Of a stretch of DNA of 64,000 bases, positions 12,820 to 23,827 are shown one piece after another. Position 1 is the stretch's first letter; each line of letters opens with the position of its first letter. The position numbers and the translations under genes are program-made. The notes under the pieces are model-generated. The model was not told where the DNA came from, ran no database searches, and saw only the letters and a list, made by a program, of their open reading frames with translations. Origin of the DNA: Artemisia argyi (Eukaryota > Streptophyta > Magnoliopsida > Asterales > Asteraceae); the NCBI GenBank assembly GCA_030686995.1, contig CM060709.1:16025360-16089359 (forward strand), written 5' to 3'.

Positions 12820-13140
12820 AGTCTTACTTATAAATACTCTAGAATTTGCTCATTCATCAATGTAGGATATAGTCACAAAAACAAGAAACTCGTTTGCTTA
12901 TTCAAACCTTTGTTCAAGTGACTCAACCACCATATCTCTAGCCTCACATCACAATGTCATTATTCCTCTTCACTCTTCTCATCACCCTCCACGATCACCC
13001 CTGAGTGAACTCGATTGGAGTTTCGGTGTAGCAGAATTTTGAGCCACCAGTGAAGTAACTATCGGTCCGGGGTGAAGATCCGGGTGCGGAGTACAACGAA
13101 TTTGCTGATATTCGGCTTGAATCATTATGCATTTTGGTGT
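12820..13140 (+). repeat. Leader module 2
   Basis: A TATA-like cttacttataaa is followed by the leader and an ATG at 12,954. The ATG opens MSLFLFTLLITLHDHP and then a stop, a short hydrophobic, signal-peptide-like start. The following 'ggtccggggtgaagatccgg' stretch is shared only with module 11. This is a decayed gene start, not a functional gene. Confidence 0.6.
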
Positions 13141-13536
13141 TATATCTTTCTTATCATCGACTCTTTACTACGTTATTGAGGTTGTAAATTGTTTTAATTG
13201 CACATATATCTTGTAGAATTAATCTGCTAACATTCTTAGAAATTAAAGGTGTTTATTCACTCTCGTATAATTGGTATTTACTCTATATTATTGATATCTT
13301 GTTGAGTATTCGTTCTTTAAATATAATGTTACTCATCATTCCCTTCCTACTTATAATGATCAATTTCCTCTAGCTGCTTTCCTACAAGCTAGCCGACGTT
13401 AATTGATGTTAAACAATTTGTTACAACATATGTTTTGAATTTCACTAACTACAAATACTAGCTATAAATGTAACGATGCATGACAATTTGCAGACATTAA
13501 GAAATGTAACGATGCATGACAAAATGAGTAGAAATA

Positions 13537-13828
13537 ATTGTGATTCAGGGGGCCCGACCCTCCGAAATTTTTCAATCTCCGTCACATTCAAACTCGATCA
13601 TATCTGTTTAGAACTAATTGTGATTCAGGGGGCCCGACCCCCCGAAATTTTTTTTGCGATGTGGGGTATATAGTTTTCGTGTAGAAAAATTTCGGTATAT
13701 TCGGTTTCGACACCCCAAAATTTCGGTATTACCTGAAAAATAGCGTTAGGAAAAAAAAAATTAGATTCCAACTCCCTACTGAAAATTTTCTAGCTTCGCC
13801 ACTGTGCATGACAAAATGAGTAGAAATA
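13537..13828. other. 292-bp insertion flanked by a 24-bp direct repeat
   Basis: TGCATGACAAAATGAGTAGAAATA-type flanks occur at 13,513-13,536 and 13,805-13,828 (first 20 bases TGCATGACAAAATGAGTAGA). The inserted DNA carries two 'ggggcccgacc...ccgaaattttt' units, a copy of the sequence at about 14,585-14,640, and an end 'ctagcttcgccactg' like hAT-type non-autonomous elements. The insert is absent from the other segmental copy. Confidence 0.55.
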
Positions 13829-13959
13829 GCCGGAAGAATGTTTTCAACGAAATACATAAGTAAAAAAAGAAATGTATAACGAAATACATCTATTAAAGAA
13901 ATATATAAGCAAAATAGATGTACATCGCTCCAATTCTATTTGTAACCTCATAATTCTAT

Positions 13960-14300
13960 TCATATATTGCTCCAACGTTTACATATTCATCTATGTGGGA
14001 CAATTACAAAAACAAAACTCATTTCACCTTCAAGCATTCTTCAAGCTTTTGTACGTTTCAAAATGGCTTAACGACCACGTCTCCCCCCTCAAAGCCTCAC
14101 TTACACACATATAAACAAAACTACACCAAGCCATCACCGAATCAACTAGAACACATCACACTCACTCTGCACATGTATTGGTGTCACATGTGAAGTCACC
14201 AAGACCGCCGCTCTCTTCGATACCTTCCCATCACACCATCAAGCTCAACGGTTACATTCCTCTTATTATATTAACAAAAGCTTCCATGAATCGTGACGTA
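13960..14300 (+). pseudogene. Leader module 3 with LRR-receptor N-cap remnant
   Basis: It has catatattgc (TATA-like), ctatgtgggacaattac and the leader. At 14,162-14,220 one frame reads SLCTCIGVTCEVTKTAAL. That resembles the N-terminal cap of plant LRR receptor kinases (C.W.GVTC followed by VAAL). In another frame, 14,241-14,276 reads KLNGYIPLIIL, like an L.G.IP..I repeat. Stops and frameshifts separate the pieces and no LRR array or kinase follows. The family assignment is inference. Its sister is module 12. Confidence 0.45.
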
Positions 14301-15080
14301 TGCACCTGGTCATATGAAGAACAAGCCAAATATTCAAATAAGATGATCACTGATCATCATGAGAACAACATAGTATATAAATGATAAGTGGTACTTCCTT
14401 TGCTATATATGCCGAGTCGACCATGTATTTCAAAAGGAAAAAGATACATTTTACGAAATATCCAAGTGAGTTTAAAGATATGCACTGCCACATCATTTTT
14501 TCTTACATGGCTAATTACATTCAAGGCAAATAGAAACACTAGTGACCAGTTATATGTAAGGATTGTGGCTCTATAAATGAGTTTTTCAATCTCCGTCACA
14601 TTCAAACTCGATCATATCTGTTTAGAACTAATTGTGGTTCAGGTCCTTCGTATATTTATGGATTAGGTCTGTTTTTAGGTTCATTTGTTAGGTCCATTAA
14701 TCATTTCTAGCTGTTACTTTAAATAGCATTGCATATTTCTTCTCGTGATTGTAGTTTTGACTTCTATATAAACCGTATCTTTACTGCATGTATCTTGTAG
14801 AATTTATTGGAGCTGTACAAAAACGTTTTTAAGGTGCACGATATATCTTCACGCACAACAATATTCATGCACAACAATCAGTAGATAATTCTCTCAAGTG
14901 AAAATTAGCCATATACTATACCCCTTTAATTGCTTCAATAATCAAATTTCAAAGTTTCTTGCCATATACCAACTAATCAACACAGATATGATAAGCCAAC
15001 ACATTCATACGATTGTTACCAAAACATAATAAAAATTGATTAAGAACGTAACGAGAATCAGTGTTAAAGCTTATTTGTGA

Positions 15081-15082
<2 letters not shown>
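14301..15082. other. Module spacer, no gene
   Basis: AT-rich sequence shared with about 41,640-42,300. It contains 'gtatcttgtagaattta', also seen after module 2, so the spacers between modules are related to one another. No frame of note. Confidence 0.5.

Positions 15083-15159
<77 letters not shown>
15083..15159. repeat. (TA)n microsatellite
   Basis: About 38 TA units. In the second segmental copy the site is (GAT)n plus A-rich sequence (42,300-42,360), followed by a junction to what is 19.4 kb here. Confidence 0.95.
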
Positions 15160-15164
<5 letters not shown>

Positions 15165-15544
15165 GTCTATTTATAAGTTTCAAAATGCTATGCCTAAATT
15201 TCTCCAAATACTACTTATACATTTACAATCTGATGATTTGCATTCATCACTCATTTACAACTTTATTCAACATAGTTAGATTGAGATTAACTATAAACTG
15301 AATAGAAACGCCAAATCTCTTCATTCAATAAATTAAATTAGAATAACAAAAAACAGTAAAATAACTCGAACGAAAATGGGATTTTTAGCCTTTAGTTTCA
15401 TCCTACAAGGTCGAAAAATATAAAAACAAATAGATTCGAACACCCGGTAAGTAAATTATAATTCCAACTAAAATTTCAGTATTTTGTATTTAGTTATTTA
15501 CATAAGTTCAAAATATTGAAATTTTAACTTATATATTACCTTAC

Positions 15545-15670
15545 TGTTTGTTCTTCCGTCTATGTGGGACAAACTACAATCTCAACTCTCACATCCAAAC
15601 CAACTTTTATCCAAACATCAGCTCCAAGCTCACATTATGCATTTTGATGTATTTATTCTATCGATCGCCT
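15545..15670 (+). repeat. Leader module 4, partial
   Basis: Reads ccgtctatgtgggacaaac and then a shortened leader ending at 'cattatgcattttgatgt'. The downstream part parallels module 2 (about 13,125), indicating an internal deletion of the coding start. Confidence 0.45.
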
Positions 15671-16689
15671 CTTTACATTTTTGAGGTTGTATCTTACAAA
15701 ATTGTTTAAAATTGTTAGAATCATTTATTCGGTGCTTTTGACTCTTGTATAGAAACTAAGAAAACAAATACGAGCACATATTATTTAGTGTTGTTTCTTA
15801 TCGGTTATCGGTATTCTTTATTTATATTTCTACAGATTTACAAGAGCATTAGATATTCTCTCAAGAGAAAAGTTCAATACCAAACAACATTTATCTAAAG
15901 AACAAATGGTTAAATCTCCACCATTCAATCCTTTTAGATCTAATTGTGTAGATTAATTTTTATTAAAAAACAAAGGGGTTTTTTAGTCATTATCAAGTTT
16001 CACCTAACACCCACCATTTCACACTCACACTTGTTTTTCTCTCTCATCAAAATTCGTATATTCATCAGATCTAAACTCCCAAATTCAATAATAACCATTT
16101 CTCAAATTCAAAATTTTCATTTATATAAATGCTTTGATCTGTTTTATAATTGTTAAATTTGTATATAAACATACACACACAAAAACACGTTCACTGTGTG
16201 AAAAGTTTGATTCTGTTATAAACACAGACACACACAAAAACTCATTCACTGTTTGGATTGGGTCTGCTGTTTGAATTGGCGTCTGCAAATGGTTTTTGTT
16301 GGTCTGCAACTCAGGTAGTGTATTGATACTGCTGTTTGGATTGGCTTGAGTGATAGCAAATGGAAAATGTTGGCTATTTTCCATTCGGATTTTATATTCC
16401 TGGTGTCAATCATTGATTCGAGGATGAGCTATTTCTATGTTTGAAGAATTTTCTATGTGACAGCAAGTGTCATTGTTGACCTTCATTTGAGCATTTTATA
16501 TTCTCAGGTGGGTATTAATTAGTTGGCAAGTGTCCATATCAGTGTTTGGTTCACATATGTGTTGATTTCATCATGAATGTTTAGTCAAAGATATTTACAA
16601 CGTCAAATTGATTGAAATCTATTATCTAGTATCAATTTGAAGGTTGGTGGAGGACTAATATTAAGTGGATTTATATTTTGGGATTTATT
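15671..16689. other. Spacer with a C/T-rich leader-like stretch, no gene
   Basis: At 16,000-16,120 a run 'cacactcacacttgtttttctctctcatc' resembles a plant 5' UTR, but no coding frame follows. The two near-repeats 'aaacatacacacacaaaaacacg' and 'aaacacagacacacacaaaaac' lie at 16,166-16,230. Nothing else recognised. Confidence 0.35.
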
Positions 16690-17132
16690 AAAAACACTTG
16701 TGATTTTTAAAAAATAACAAATCTGAATTTTTTACGAATCCCGTGGGATTTTTCTAGACAGAAATTTTGAAAAAAAAAATTCGTCTTTTTACGAATCCCG
16801 TGTGATTTTTTTACGAATCTCGTGGGATTTTTTTACGAATCCCGTGGGATTTTTCTAGACGGAAATTTTGAAAAAAAAAAAAGTTCTTCTTTTTACGAAT
16901 CCCGAGGAAGTGTATTTCGAACCCGATTTAATTTGGAAGCTACTTTTATACACTCTCATAAATAGTGTTTCAAACTCTTTTATGCATACGTTGAGTTCAC
17001 TATTATACATCTGAATGAAAATGATTATGATATTTTTGTCCACAATATTGTACATTTGTATCTGTAATTTATTTATATCTTATTGTTAAAAGCATGTTAG
17101 TTATTTTGTGCTTTTTTATTTATATCTTATAG

Positions 17133-17210
<78 letters not shown>

Positions 17211-18720
17211 CATATTTTACTTGATAGTTGACAATGGTAAAAAGAAATCTAGAGGTTGTTTAGGTTGGTTTTTATTTCGCATGTTATTTAGACATGAATC
17301 GTATGAGATTCATACAGAATCCCATGGGATTCATACAGAATCTCATGAGATTCACAATGAATCCCATGGGATGCACCAAAGAATCTCATGGGATTCAGAC
17401 TGAATCCTTTGTGATTTATCGTCTTTTTACGAATCCCGTGGAATTTTTCTGGACGAAAATTTTGAAAAAAAAAATCGTCTTTTTACGAATCCCATGGGAT
17501 TTTTATGAATCCCATGAGATTTTTCTGGACGGAAATTTTGAAAAAAAAAAAAAATCATCTTTTTACGAATCCTTTGGGATTTCTTTACGAATCCCGTGGG
17601 ATTTTTCTGGATGGAAATTTTGAAAAAAAAAATCGTCTTTTTACGAATCCCATGGGATTCAGACTGAATCCTTTGTGATTTATCGTCTTTTTACGAATCC
17701 CGTGGGATTTTTCTGGACAGAAATTTTGAAAAAAAAATCGTCTTTTTACGAATCCCATGGGATTTTTATGAATCCCATGAGATTTTTCTGGACGGAAATT
17801 TTGAAAAAAAAAATCATCTTTTTACGAATCCTTTGGGATTTCTATACGAATCCCGTGGGATTTTTCTGGACGGAAATTTTGAAAAAAAAAATCGTTTTTT
17901 TTACGAATCCCATGGGATTTTTACGAATCCCGTGGGATTTTTATGGATGGAAATTTTGAAAGAAAAAAAAATCGTCTTTTACGAATCCCATGGGATTTTT
18001 TACAAATCCCGTGGGATTTTTCTGGACGGAATTTTGAAAAAAAAAATTCGTCGAAAGTATATAATAATGCATATCTATAGAAAAATCTTCTTTTTATGAA
18101 TCCTGTGGGATTTCTTTACGAATCCCGTAGGATTTTTCTGGACGGAAATTTTGAAAAAAAAAAAAAATCGTCTTTTTCAAATCCCATGGGATTTTTACGA
18201 AACCCATGGGATTTTTACGAATTCCATGGGATTTTTACGAATCCCGTGGGATTTTTCTGGACGGAAATTTTGAAAAAAAAATCGTCTTTTTACGAATCCC
18301 GTGGGATTTTTTACGAATCCCATGGGATTTTTACGAATCCCGTGAGATTTTTCTGGACGGAAATTTTGAAAAAAAAATCATCTTTTTACGAATCTCATGG
18401 GATTTTTACGAATCCCATGGGATTTTTCTAGACGGAAATTTTGAAAAAAAAAATGTTTTTTTACGACTCCCATGGGATTTTTCTAGACGGAAATTTTGAA
18501 AAAATAGTCGTCTTTTTACGAATCCCATGGGATTTTTACGAATCCCATGGGATTTTTCTGGACGAAATTTTAAAAAAAAAAGTTCGTCGAAAGTATATAA
18601 CAATGCATATCTATAGAAAGATAATTTTTTTCTCGTCGCGATGGTATATTTTTCGTAGCTTGAAGATTTACCGTTTGCAAGATATGTTATTTTTTATAAA
18701 AAAAAAAAGTGGAAAGTGGG
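16690..18720. mobile_element. Expanded foldback-type element made of palindromic minisatellite units
   Basis: Several dozen copies of 'acgaatcccgtgggattttt' alternate with 'tttctggacggaaatttt', an A run and 'cgtctttttacgaat'. Many cores are perfect 16-bp palindromes (GAATCCCATGGGATTC, GAATCTCATGAGATTC). The right edge (18,583-18,710) matches the arms of the foldback element at 59,170-59,650. A shorter arm copy lies at 18,046-18,085. The left arm is reduced to 'aaaaaataacaaatct' (about 16,708). Reading frames across the array (17,221-18,776) are periodic ESHGIF/FLDGNFEKK strings created by the repeat, not genes. No TSD was identified. Confidence 0.6.
17138..17209. repeat. (TA)n microsatellite
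   Basis: About 36 TA units inside the palindromic-repeat element. They separate a small left block (to 16,915) from the main array. Confidence 0.95.
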
Positions 18721-18859
18721 TTTTTATATTAAATGAGCTAAAAAGTCAAATTTACCCTCCCTTTGTTATTTTTTGATTTGATCTTAGCCATTAAATAAAA
18801 GGTGAATGGATAGTTGAGATTGACTTATTTGTTTTTTTAAGTGATACTTGTTTTGCATA

Positions 18860-19157
18860 GGGAAAATTCTTTCAAAACGTACCATACTTGTCAAAAAAAT
18901 CACTTCTGAGTAGTGTACTTTTAATTTTCGTTATTGTGGTGCTAAACTTTCATTTTTGGCCTCATTTACGTACTTTGGGACGTTTTTATGACATTTTTGC
19001 CCCTGGATTTTAAAAAATTTGAGAGGCAAAAACGTCCTAAAGTGCGTAAAAGAGGCCGAAAATGAATGTTTAGTAACCCAATAAGGAAAAAAAAATAAGT
19101 TCGATACTCAAAACTGATTTTTTGAACAAGTATGATACGTTTTAAAAGAATTTTCCC
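18860..19157. mobile_element. MULE-type MITE (298 bp) with intact 9-bp TSD
   Basis: The element begins GGGAAAATTCTTTCAAAACG and ends with its inverted counterpart (about 42 bp of terminal inverted repeat, few mismatches). It is bounded by ttttgcata at 18,851-18,859 and 19,158-19,166. A 9-bp TSD is typical of Mutator-like elements. Its interior contains a second inverted pair around 'tttttgcccctggatttt'. There is no coding capacity. A relative lies at 27,063. Confidence 0.85.
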
Positions 19158-19166
19158 TTTTGCATA

Positions 19167-19455
19167 GATATCACCTCATTCTCTCAAATGTGATTTATGG
19201 TAAACAAGATGAATGAAACACGTAATTTTTTTTTTCTTATGACTATGTTGATTAAAAAATTGCATGTTGATTAATAAATGCCTTATAACATGATTCTATT
19301 TGTCATACCATAAAACAATAAAGATTCGATTATATTATTTCCCCAAAAACTTTGCTAACCCAGCATATTATTTAATGGGATTCGTGGTTGTGGCTGCCAG
19401 AATATAAAAATAGATCCCAAACTAACTAAACGGAAGCTAAAAAAGTCGTCCATAA

Positions 19456-19459
<4 letters not shown>
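19167..19459. other. Spacer, no gene
   Basis: Its end (19,390-19,459) matches 42,377-42,430 of the second segmental copy. Nothing coding seen. Confidence 0.5.

Positions 19460-19502
<43 letters not shown>
19460..19502. repeat. (TA)n microsatellite at a Helitron-like junction
   Basis: About 21 TA units directly abut the CTAG of the Helitron-like end at 19,503. Confidence 0.9.
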
Positions 19503-19503
<1 letters not shown>

Positions 19504-20203
19504 TAGAAGGGTGCCCGCGCTATGCGGGGCGGGTACCCTGTGACTATATTTTGCGTTATTCGGTTAGACGTTTAGTTGTCTTCATGCTTTATAAGTAGAG
19601 AAGAGCAGAAGATTTTAGATGCCCTGACCAGTTGATCTAAAATGCCCCTTATCAAATGTTGTAAACACATAATATACCTTTTATAGTTTGACCTTCAATA
19701 GAATCCTCATATTAACATAATAAAACTTGGACAATTATTTATTTGAAAACATAAGAGAAACAGAATCGGATGATAGATAGTTGTGTAACTTTTTTTTTTG
19801 TGTGTTAAAACGTTTTTACACCCGGTGAACATTAGTTGTGTACTTTTTTCGTCTCAAATTAAATGTTTATTTTTAATTTGCACATGAACGATATCATTAC
19901 ACTTTGCACCAATAAAATTTAAAAATTTGACACTAATTTTGAACAAACAAAAAAGAAATATGAACATTTAATTCAAATCGGATGAGTACTAAATAACTTT
20001 TAAATGTTCAAACCTGAAAAAAACTAATTGGACTTTCAGACCATGTTAAGTTGTAAAGTTTGACTACCATGGTACAAGTTTAAAACCATTTGGAACAAAA
20101 AACAAAACTACATGGGTAGAATAAGAGTAATCAAAAAGTTGATGGTTTGTTCTTAAAATAGTTAAATAACTAAATAAATAAAAAGAATGAAAGAAATCAA
20201 AAC

Positions 20204-20506
20204 ATGTATTTTATTGGGGAGCAGCTACTCCCCATTCCAATACCACAAATAATTTTCCTGCTTTCTTATCTTCTTCCTCACAGTCATTTCAACCACCAAA
20301 AACCACAATTACAGTCACCGGAAAATTATTCTCCGCTCATCTCTCCATCGCCACGCGCCACCACTTTCTCCACCTCCGCCTCCACACCCGCTCCATCATC
20401 ATCAGTCACAACTCCGCCAGTCTCCAGATCTTACGACGGCAATATCACTGATGAGTTTACCGGGAGCAGGATCAATCGGATAGGTGTGTCAGGTGACGGC
20501 GCTTGA
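20204..20506 (+). CDS. Unrecognised 100-residue open frame, possible captured exon
   Basis: The frame starts MYFIGEQLLPIP, has a Ser/Thr/Pro-rich middle (STSASTPAPSSSVTTPPVSR) and ends SYDGNITDEFTGSRINRIGV plus a few residues. Base composition (CCGCC, CACGCGCC) is clearly richer in GC than the AT-rich flanks, as for a real exon. It lies inside the Helitron-like insertion, and such elements capture gene pieces. I cannot name a family. The first residues could be a chance extension. A chloroplast-targeting-like N-terminus is possible but not shown. Confidence 0.35.
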   Translation: MYFIGEQLLPIPIPQIIFLLSYLLPHSHFNHQKPQLQSPENYSPLISPSPRATTFSTSASTPAPSSSVTTPPVSRSYDGNITDEFTGSRINRIGVSGDGA

Positions 20507-20590
20507 GGTGTTGGATAATTCGATTAGGCTGGTGGCCTGGTGCTTGAAGTGACGCAGCAGCATAGGGTAACACTTGCCACCAACAATTAG

Positions 20591-20652
20591 GACTATTCTA
20601 TAATTAGCAAGTAAAAGTCTGAATTTTGAGCCTTTCTAATTATAGAATAGTC
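20591..20652. other. Perfect 17-bp stem hairpin
   Basis: GACTATTCTATAATTAG (20,591-20,607) is exactly complementary to CTAATTATAGAATAGTC (20,636-20,652), with a 28-base loop. It may mark an end of the inserted element or a small foldback. Confidence 0.8.
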
Positions 20653-20671
20653 TCAAATACATTATATAGTA

Positions 20672-20672
<1 letters not shown>

Positions 20673-20758
<86 letters not shown>
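20673..20758. repeat. (TA)n microsatellite
   Basis: About 43 TA units, the right boundary of the Helitron-like insertion. Alignment with the second segmental copy resumes at 20,759. Confidence 0.95.
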
Positions 20759-20762
<4 letters not shown>

Positions 20763-21079
20763 TTTTATTTGTTCATTGAAATGCATAAACTTAGTTAAGC
20801 TTAAGTTTAGCCTATTGCTAAATCAGAATTACATAAACGGAAAAAGTTGAATAAACGAAAGAAGTAGAACACAAAAATTGAGACGACAAATTAATAATAT
20901 ACAAAAAGTTGAAGCCTTTATTATTTTCTCATAAAAAAGTAAACAAATTAATAATATATAAAAAGTTGAAGCTTTTATTATTTTCTCATAAAAAAACAAA
21001 TTTTCCAGCCTTGTACACAAGAAATTTAGTAGCAAATCGTTTAGTACAACTCTGGAAGACTCTACTTTGTTAAATACCC

Positions 21080-21370
21080 TCATAGTCTTATTTATATAGT
21101 GATTTACCGTTTGTTCATCAATCCATGTGGGACAAAGGCATAAAACAAAAACTCTTTTTCTTTCTCAAATTTTTGTATCAAGTGACATAACCATGACATC
21201 TCTATCCTCATATCACCCACAATATCATTATTCCTCTTCACTCTACTCCATCTCCAAGTTGACGTACAATCGCTTGGCAACATCTCGCCAACACCATAGG
21301 TATGCTCACTCAGCTTCACATACTCTCAACAGATCGCAAAAAAACTCACTCGTCACATTCCTTTGAAAAC
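21080..21370 (+). repeat. Leader module 5
   Basis: A TATA-like tttatatagt is followed by ccatgtgggacaaagg and the leader. The start codon used in modules 2 and 7 is ATA here ('caatatcattattcc', about 21,222). Its sister, module 13, has the same change, so the ATG was lost before the segmental duplication. Confidence 0.6.
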
Positions 21371-21485
21371 ATTAACATATATTAACACTAAATCTAGAGG
21401 TCTATGTATTCAAAACCACTTTCAAACGCATATCTTCATGATACAAAGCAATCACATTTAAACAAAAGTAACTATGTTATTTTTT

Positions 21486-21590
21486 GGTTAGGGTGGCTTA
21501 AAAGTCCTATGATAGCTCTTTTGTAATTGTCTCTTTGTGAGTTCTAGCTTCTTGCTAGGCTCGTTAATATAATCGCCGTTCAAAAAAAAA
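21486..21590 (+). mobile_element. 5'-truncated LINE 3' tail (about 105 bp)
   Basis: Present only in copy 1. The second copy reads straight through ('aactatgtaattttactatc', 43,085). It has 'cttcttgctaggctcgttaa', a style common at L1 3' ends in plants, and finishes with nine to ten A. Confidence 0.65.
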
Positions 21591-22619
21591 ATCATCCATC
21601 GAGTCACGAAAACACTTTACTACTAAAAATCCAGACAACAATTTACATGTCATTAATTTATTACATTAGCACTAGAAAAGCATAATTTGACCAAAAATTT
21701 AATTGATAACAAATTCTTTTTATTCCATTTTACACTTTTGACAACCCAATAAATCACGAAACACATTAATCAACTTACCCTTATTATTTATATGTAACTA
21801 ATATGTATATACTCGATGTAATGAGATCATATTCATATTATTAATTTATGTAATGAGAACCAATCGCGACTACCTCATAACTGCTTATTGATGTTTACTT
21901 AATAGTTAAAGTATATAATTAACTAAAATTGTATGTTAACGAATGGTAAACCATTAGGCTTGTATACGATAGAGATACGATTCGATGTTTGAATCTCTAA
22001 TTTTGCGCGGCTTTATGGCTTGTCATATTGATGGCTTTGTACTTGCATGTGTTTTGTATCACAAAGTTATCTTTCAAGTAATCATATCGAAATATCACTT
22101 ATACTTAAAATGATAACGAAGTGGTTAGCTCGCATATGCCACATGCTCTGGTGAATATTTCTCTTGAGAATTACATTTATAAACTAAAGCCGGAAATGAA
22201 TTTGATTTGGTACAAAAATTAGTGTTGAAGCTTTATTCTGAGGATTGAAACCAACAAATATAAGTTGTTTCTTTATATACACCTGAAAATGCATAACTAT
22301 GAAACCTAAGTTTACTGAAACATCCCATAGATTTTTTCTGTCCCTTAAGTTATATTTATCATCTATTTGTCACTTTTGCCACAATCAGATATCAAAGAAA
22401 TTAAACATAAGTTTTATAGAAATGCATTTTCTAAATTAATCAATAAGCTAGATTCGAATAACATAAACGGAAAGTAGGTAGATGTTTAAAATTAGGACTA
22501 TGAAATAAATAAAAAATATAACAATTTAACACAATAAAAAAGAACTATTCACGAATGTACGTATTAAGATTGTATAAATCGTTGAATACGTACATTCATG
22601 GAAAACATTCTTGTTATTA
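21591..22619. other. Module spacer, no gene
   Basis: AT-rich sequence aligned throughout with 43,100-44,140. 'gataacgaagtggttagctcgcatatgc' at about 22,110 resembles a tRNA A-box phrase, but no B box follows. No coding frame. Confidence 0.5.
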
Positions 22620-22960
22620 GCCACATAATCTTATTGATATATTGATCCAAAGTCTGTTTATTCATCGATGTGGGACAATTACAAAACAAAAATTTATTCC
22701 ACCTTCGAGCCTTGACGTGTCATTACCCTCATGACTCTCCTCATCATCATCACAGTACTGCACCGAGGCACAATGGAACCATCTCACTCCTAACTACCCT
22801 CCCTTTCTCCCAATTCCCAGCTCGATCATCAACTAGAACACATCACATGCACTGCTCACTCTGCGTATGGACCGGCGTCAGATGCATGTAACGTCACCGG
22901 CCAACAAACTAACCAGACACATTCCTATAATGATTTTAGAAACTTAGTTTTTTTTCCAAA
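22620..22960 (+). pseudogene. Leader module 6 with LRR-receptor N-cap remnant
   Basis: It has atcgatgtgggacaattac and a shortened leader. At 22,853-22,888 one frame reads CSLCVWTGVRCM, matching the C.W.GV.C pattern of LRR N-caps. A downstream frame ('aacaaactaaccagacacattcc') parallels NKLTGNIP in module 14. Stops interrupt everything. There is no LRR array or kinase. It is paired with module 14. Confidence 0.45.
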
Positions 22961-23483
22961 AATAAGTTTACTTGCAGAATGATTTTTTGGGTAGCGAGTT
23001 TCTTGTTACCAAACATTCCGATGATCGAGTTCTACAAGTTAAGGTAGTGTCATTATACATTTCTTAATTTCTTTAAACAAGAGCTATAGTTCCTAGAATC
23101 AACGATAATGGTTAGAATCTGAAATGTCATTTGCCCAAAACTACATGGACTTTGGCTTTAGATGTTAGAGAAATTATATATCAATTCGATCCTGTAACTT
23201 TTTGTACGTGTGAATATATATAGGGACATTTGGATTTTGGATTATCCCGGGCGGGCATTGCCATGGACGTGGGCGTTGGCGGAGCTATAACAACGGTGAT
23301 AGCAATCGATAAAAAGGTATACAACCAGACAATTGCTCTTCTAGGAGTCCATTTTGTGCATCGCCAAAGTTAGTGCCAAACTCAAGGGTGGTTTAATTCT
23401 ACTCATAAGAACTAATTGTAACTTGTGCACAATATATATTTACAAATTTTAACTTTGACATGTCAGAAGTTTTATAGTCGCAA

Positions 23484-23818
23484 GATAGGTGGCAAAACGG
23501 GCGGGCCGGGCACGGGCTAAATGGGAACGGGCTAAACAGGCGCATGTTATACGAATCGATTTATAAAAGACACAAAACGACGAAATAAATTCCTCAAATG
23601 TAATACCTCATTTATATTTAAAAATTAAATATATTATATTTATAAATTTTTCTATAAAAATAATTGTAATGTTTTTCAATTGAGAGAAAATATGTGTCTC
23701 TTTATACCTATTTAACTTTTAAATGAGCAATATATATCTATTTATTAAAAAAAAAAAAATAAATAAAAAAAAAAAAAAAAAAAAGGTCAATAACTGAGCT
23801 TTGTACCCATTTAACCTC
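23484..23818. mobile_element. Small hAT-like element (335 bp) with 8-9-bp TSD
   Basis: tagtcgcaa occurs at 23,475-23,483 and 23,819-23,827. The second segmental copy has a single site ('tagccgcaacatt', about 45,236) with no insert. The left end is gataggtggcaaaacgggcg; the right end is only loosely inverted (ggttaaatgggt). A poly(A) run lies at about 23,747-23,784. The superfamily is inferred from TSD length and end style. Confidence 0.6.
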
Positions 23819-23827
23819 TAGTCGCAA

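Larger units (their letters stand above)
19503..20672 (-). mobile_element. Helitron-like insertion (3' end at left)
   Basis: On the minus strand the left edge reads a short hairpin (CCCGC, GCGGG, 5-base loop, 19,514-19,528), eight bases, then CTAG|T. This resembles the hairpin-CTRR-T end of Helitrons. The whole 1.3-kb block between the (TA)n tracts is missing from the second segmental copy (about 42,430), so it is an insertion or was lost there. The TC-type 5' end was not located. It carries a gene-like fragment. Confidence 0.45.

Noticed and set aside
13072..13110. Kinase-like 'FGVAEF' reading near modules 2 and 11
   Set aside because: Too short, interrupted by stops, and lacking any other kinase motif.
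17221..18776. Several overlapping 60-111-codon frames with repeated ESHGIF/FLDGNFEKK strings
   Set aside because: They are translations of the minisatellite unit in different frames; all frames show similar periodicity.
22110..22140. Possible tRNA gene ('gtggttagctcgcat')
   Set aside because: No B box or cloverleaf follows within tRNA length.
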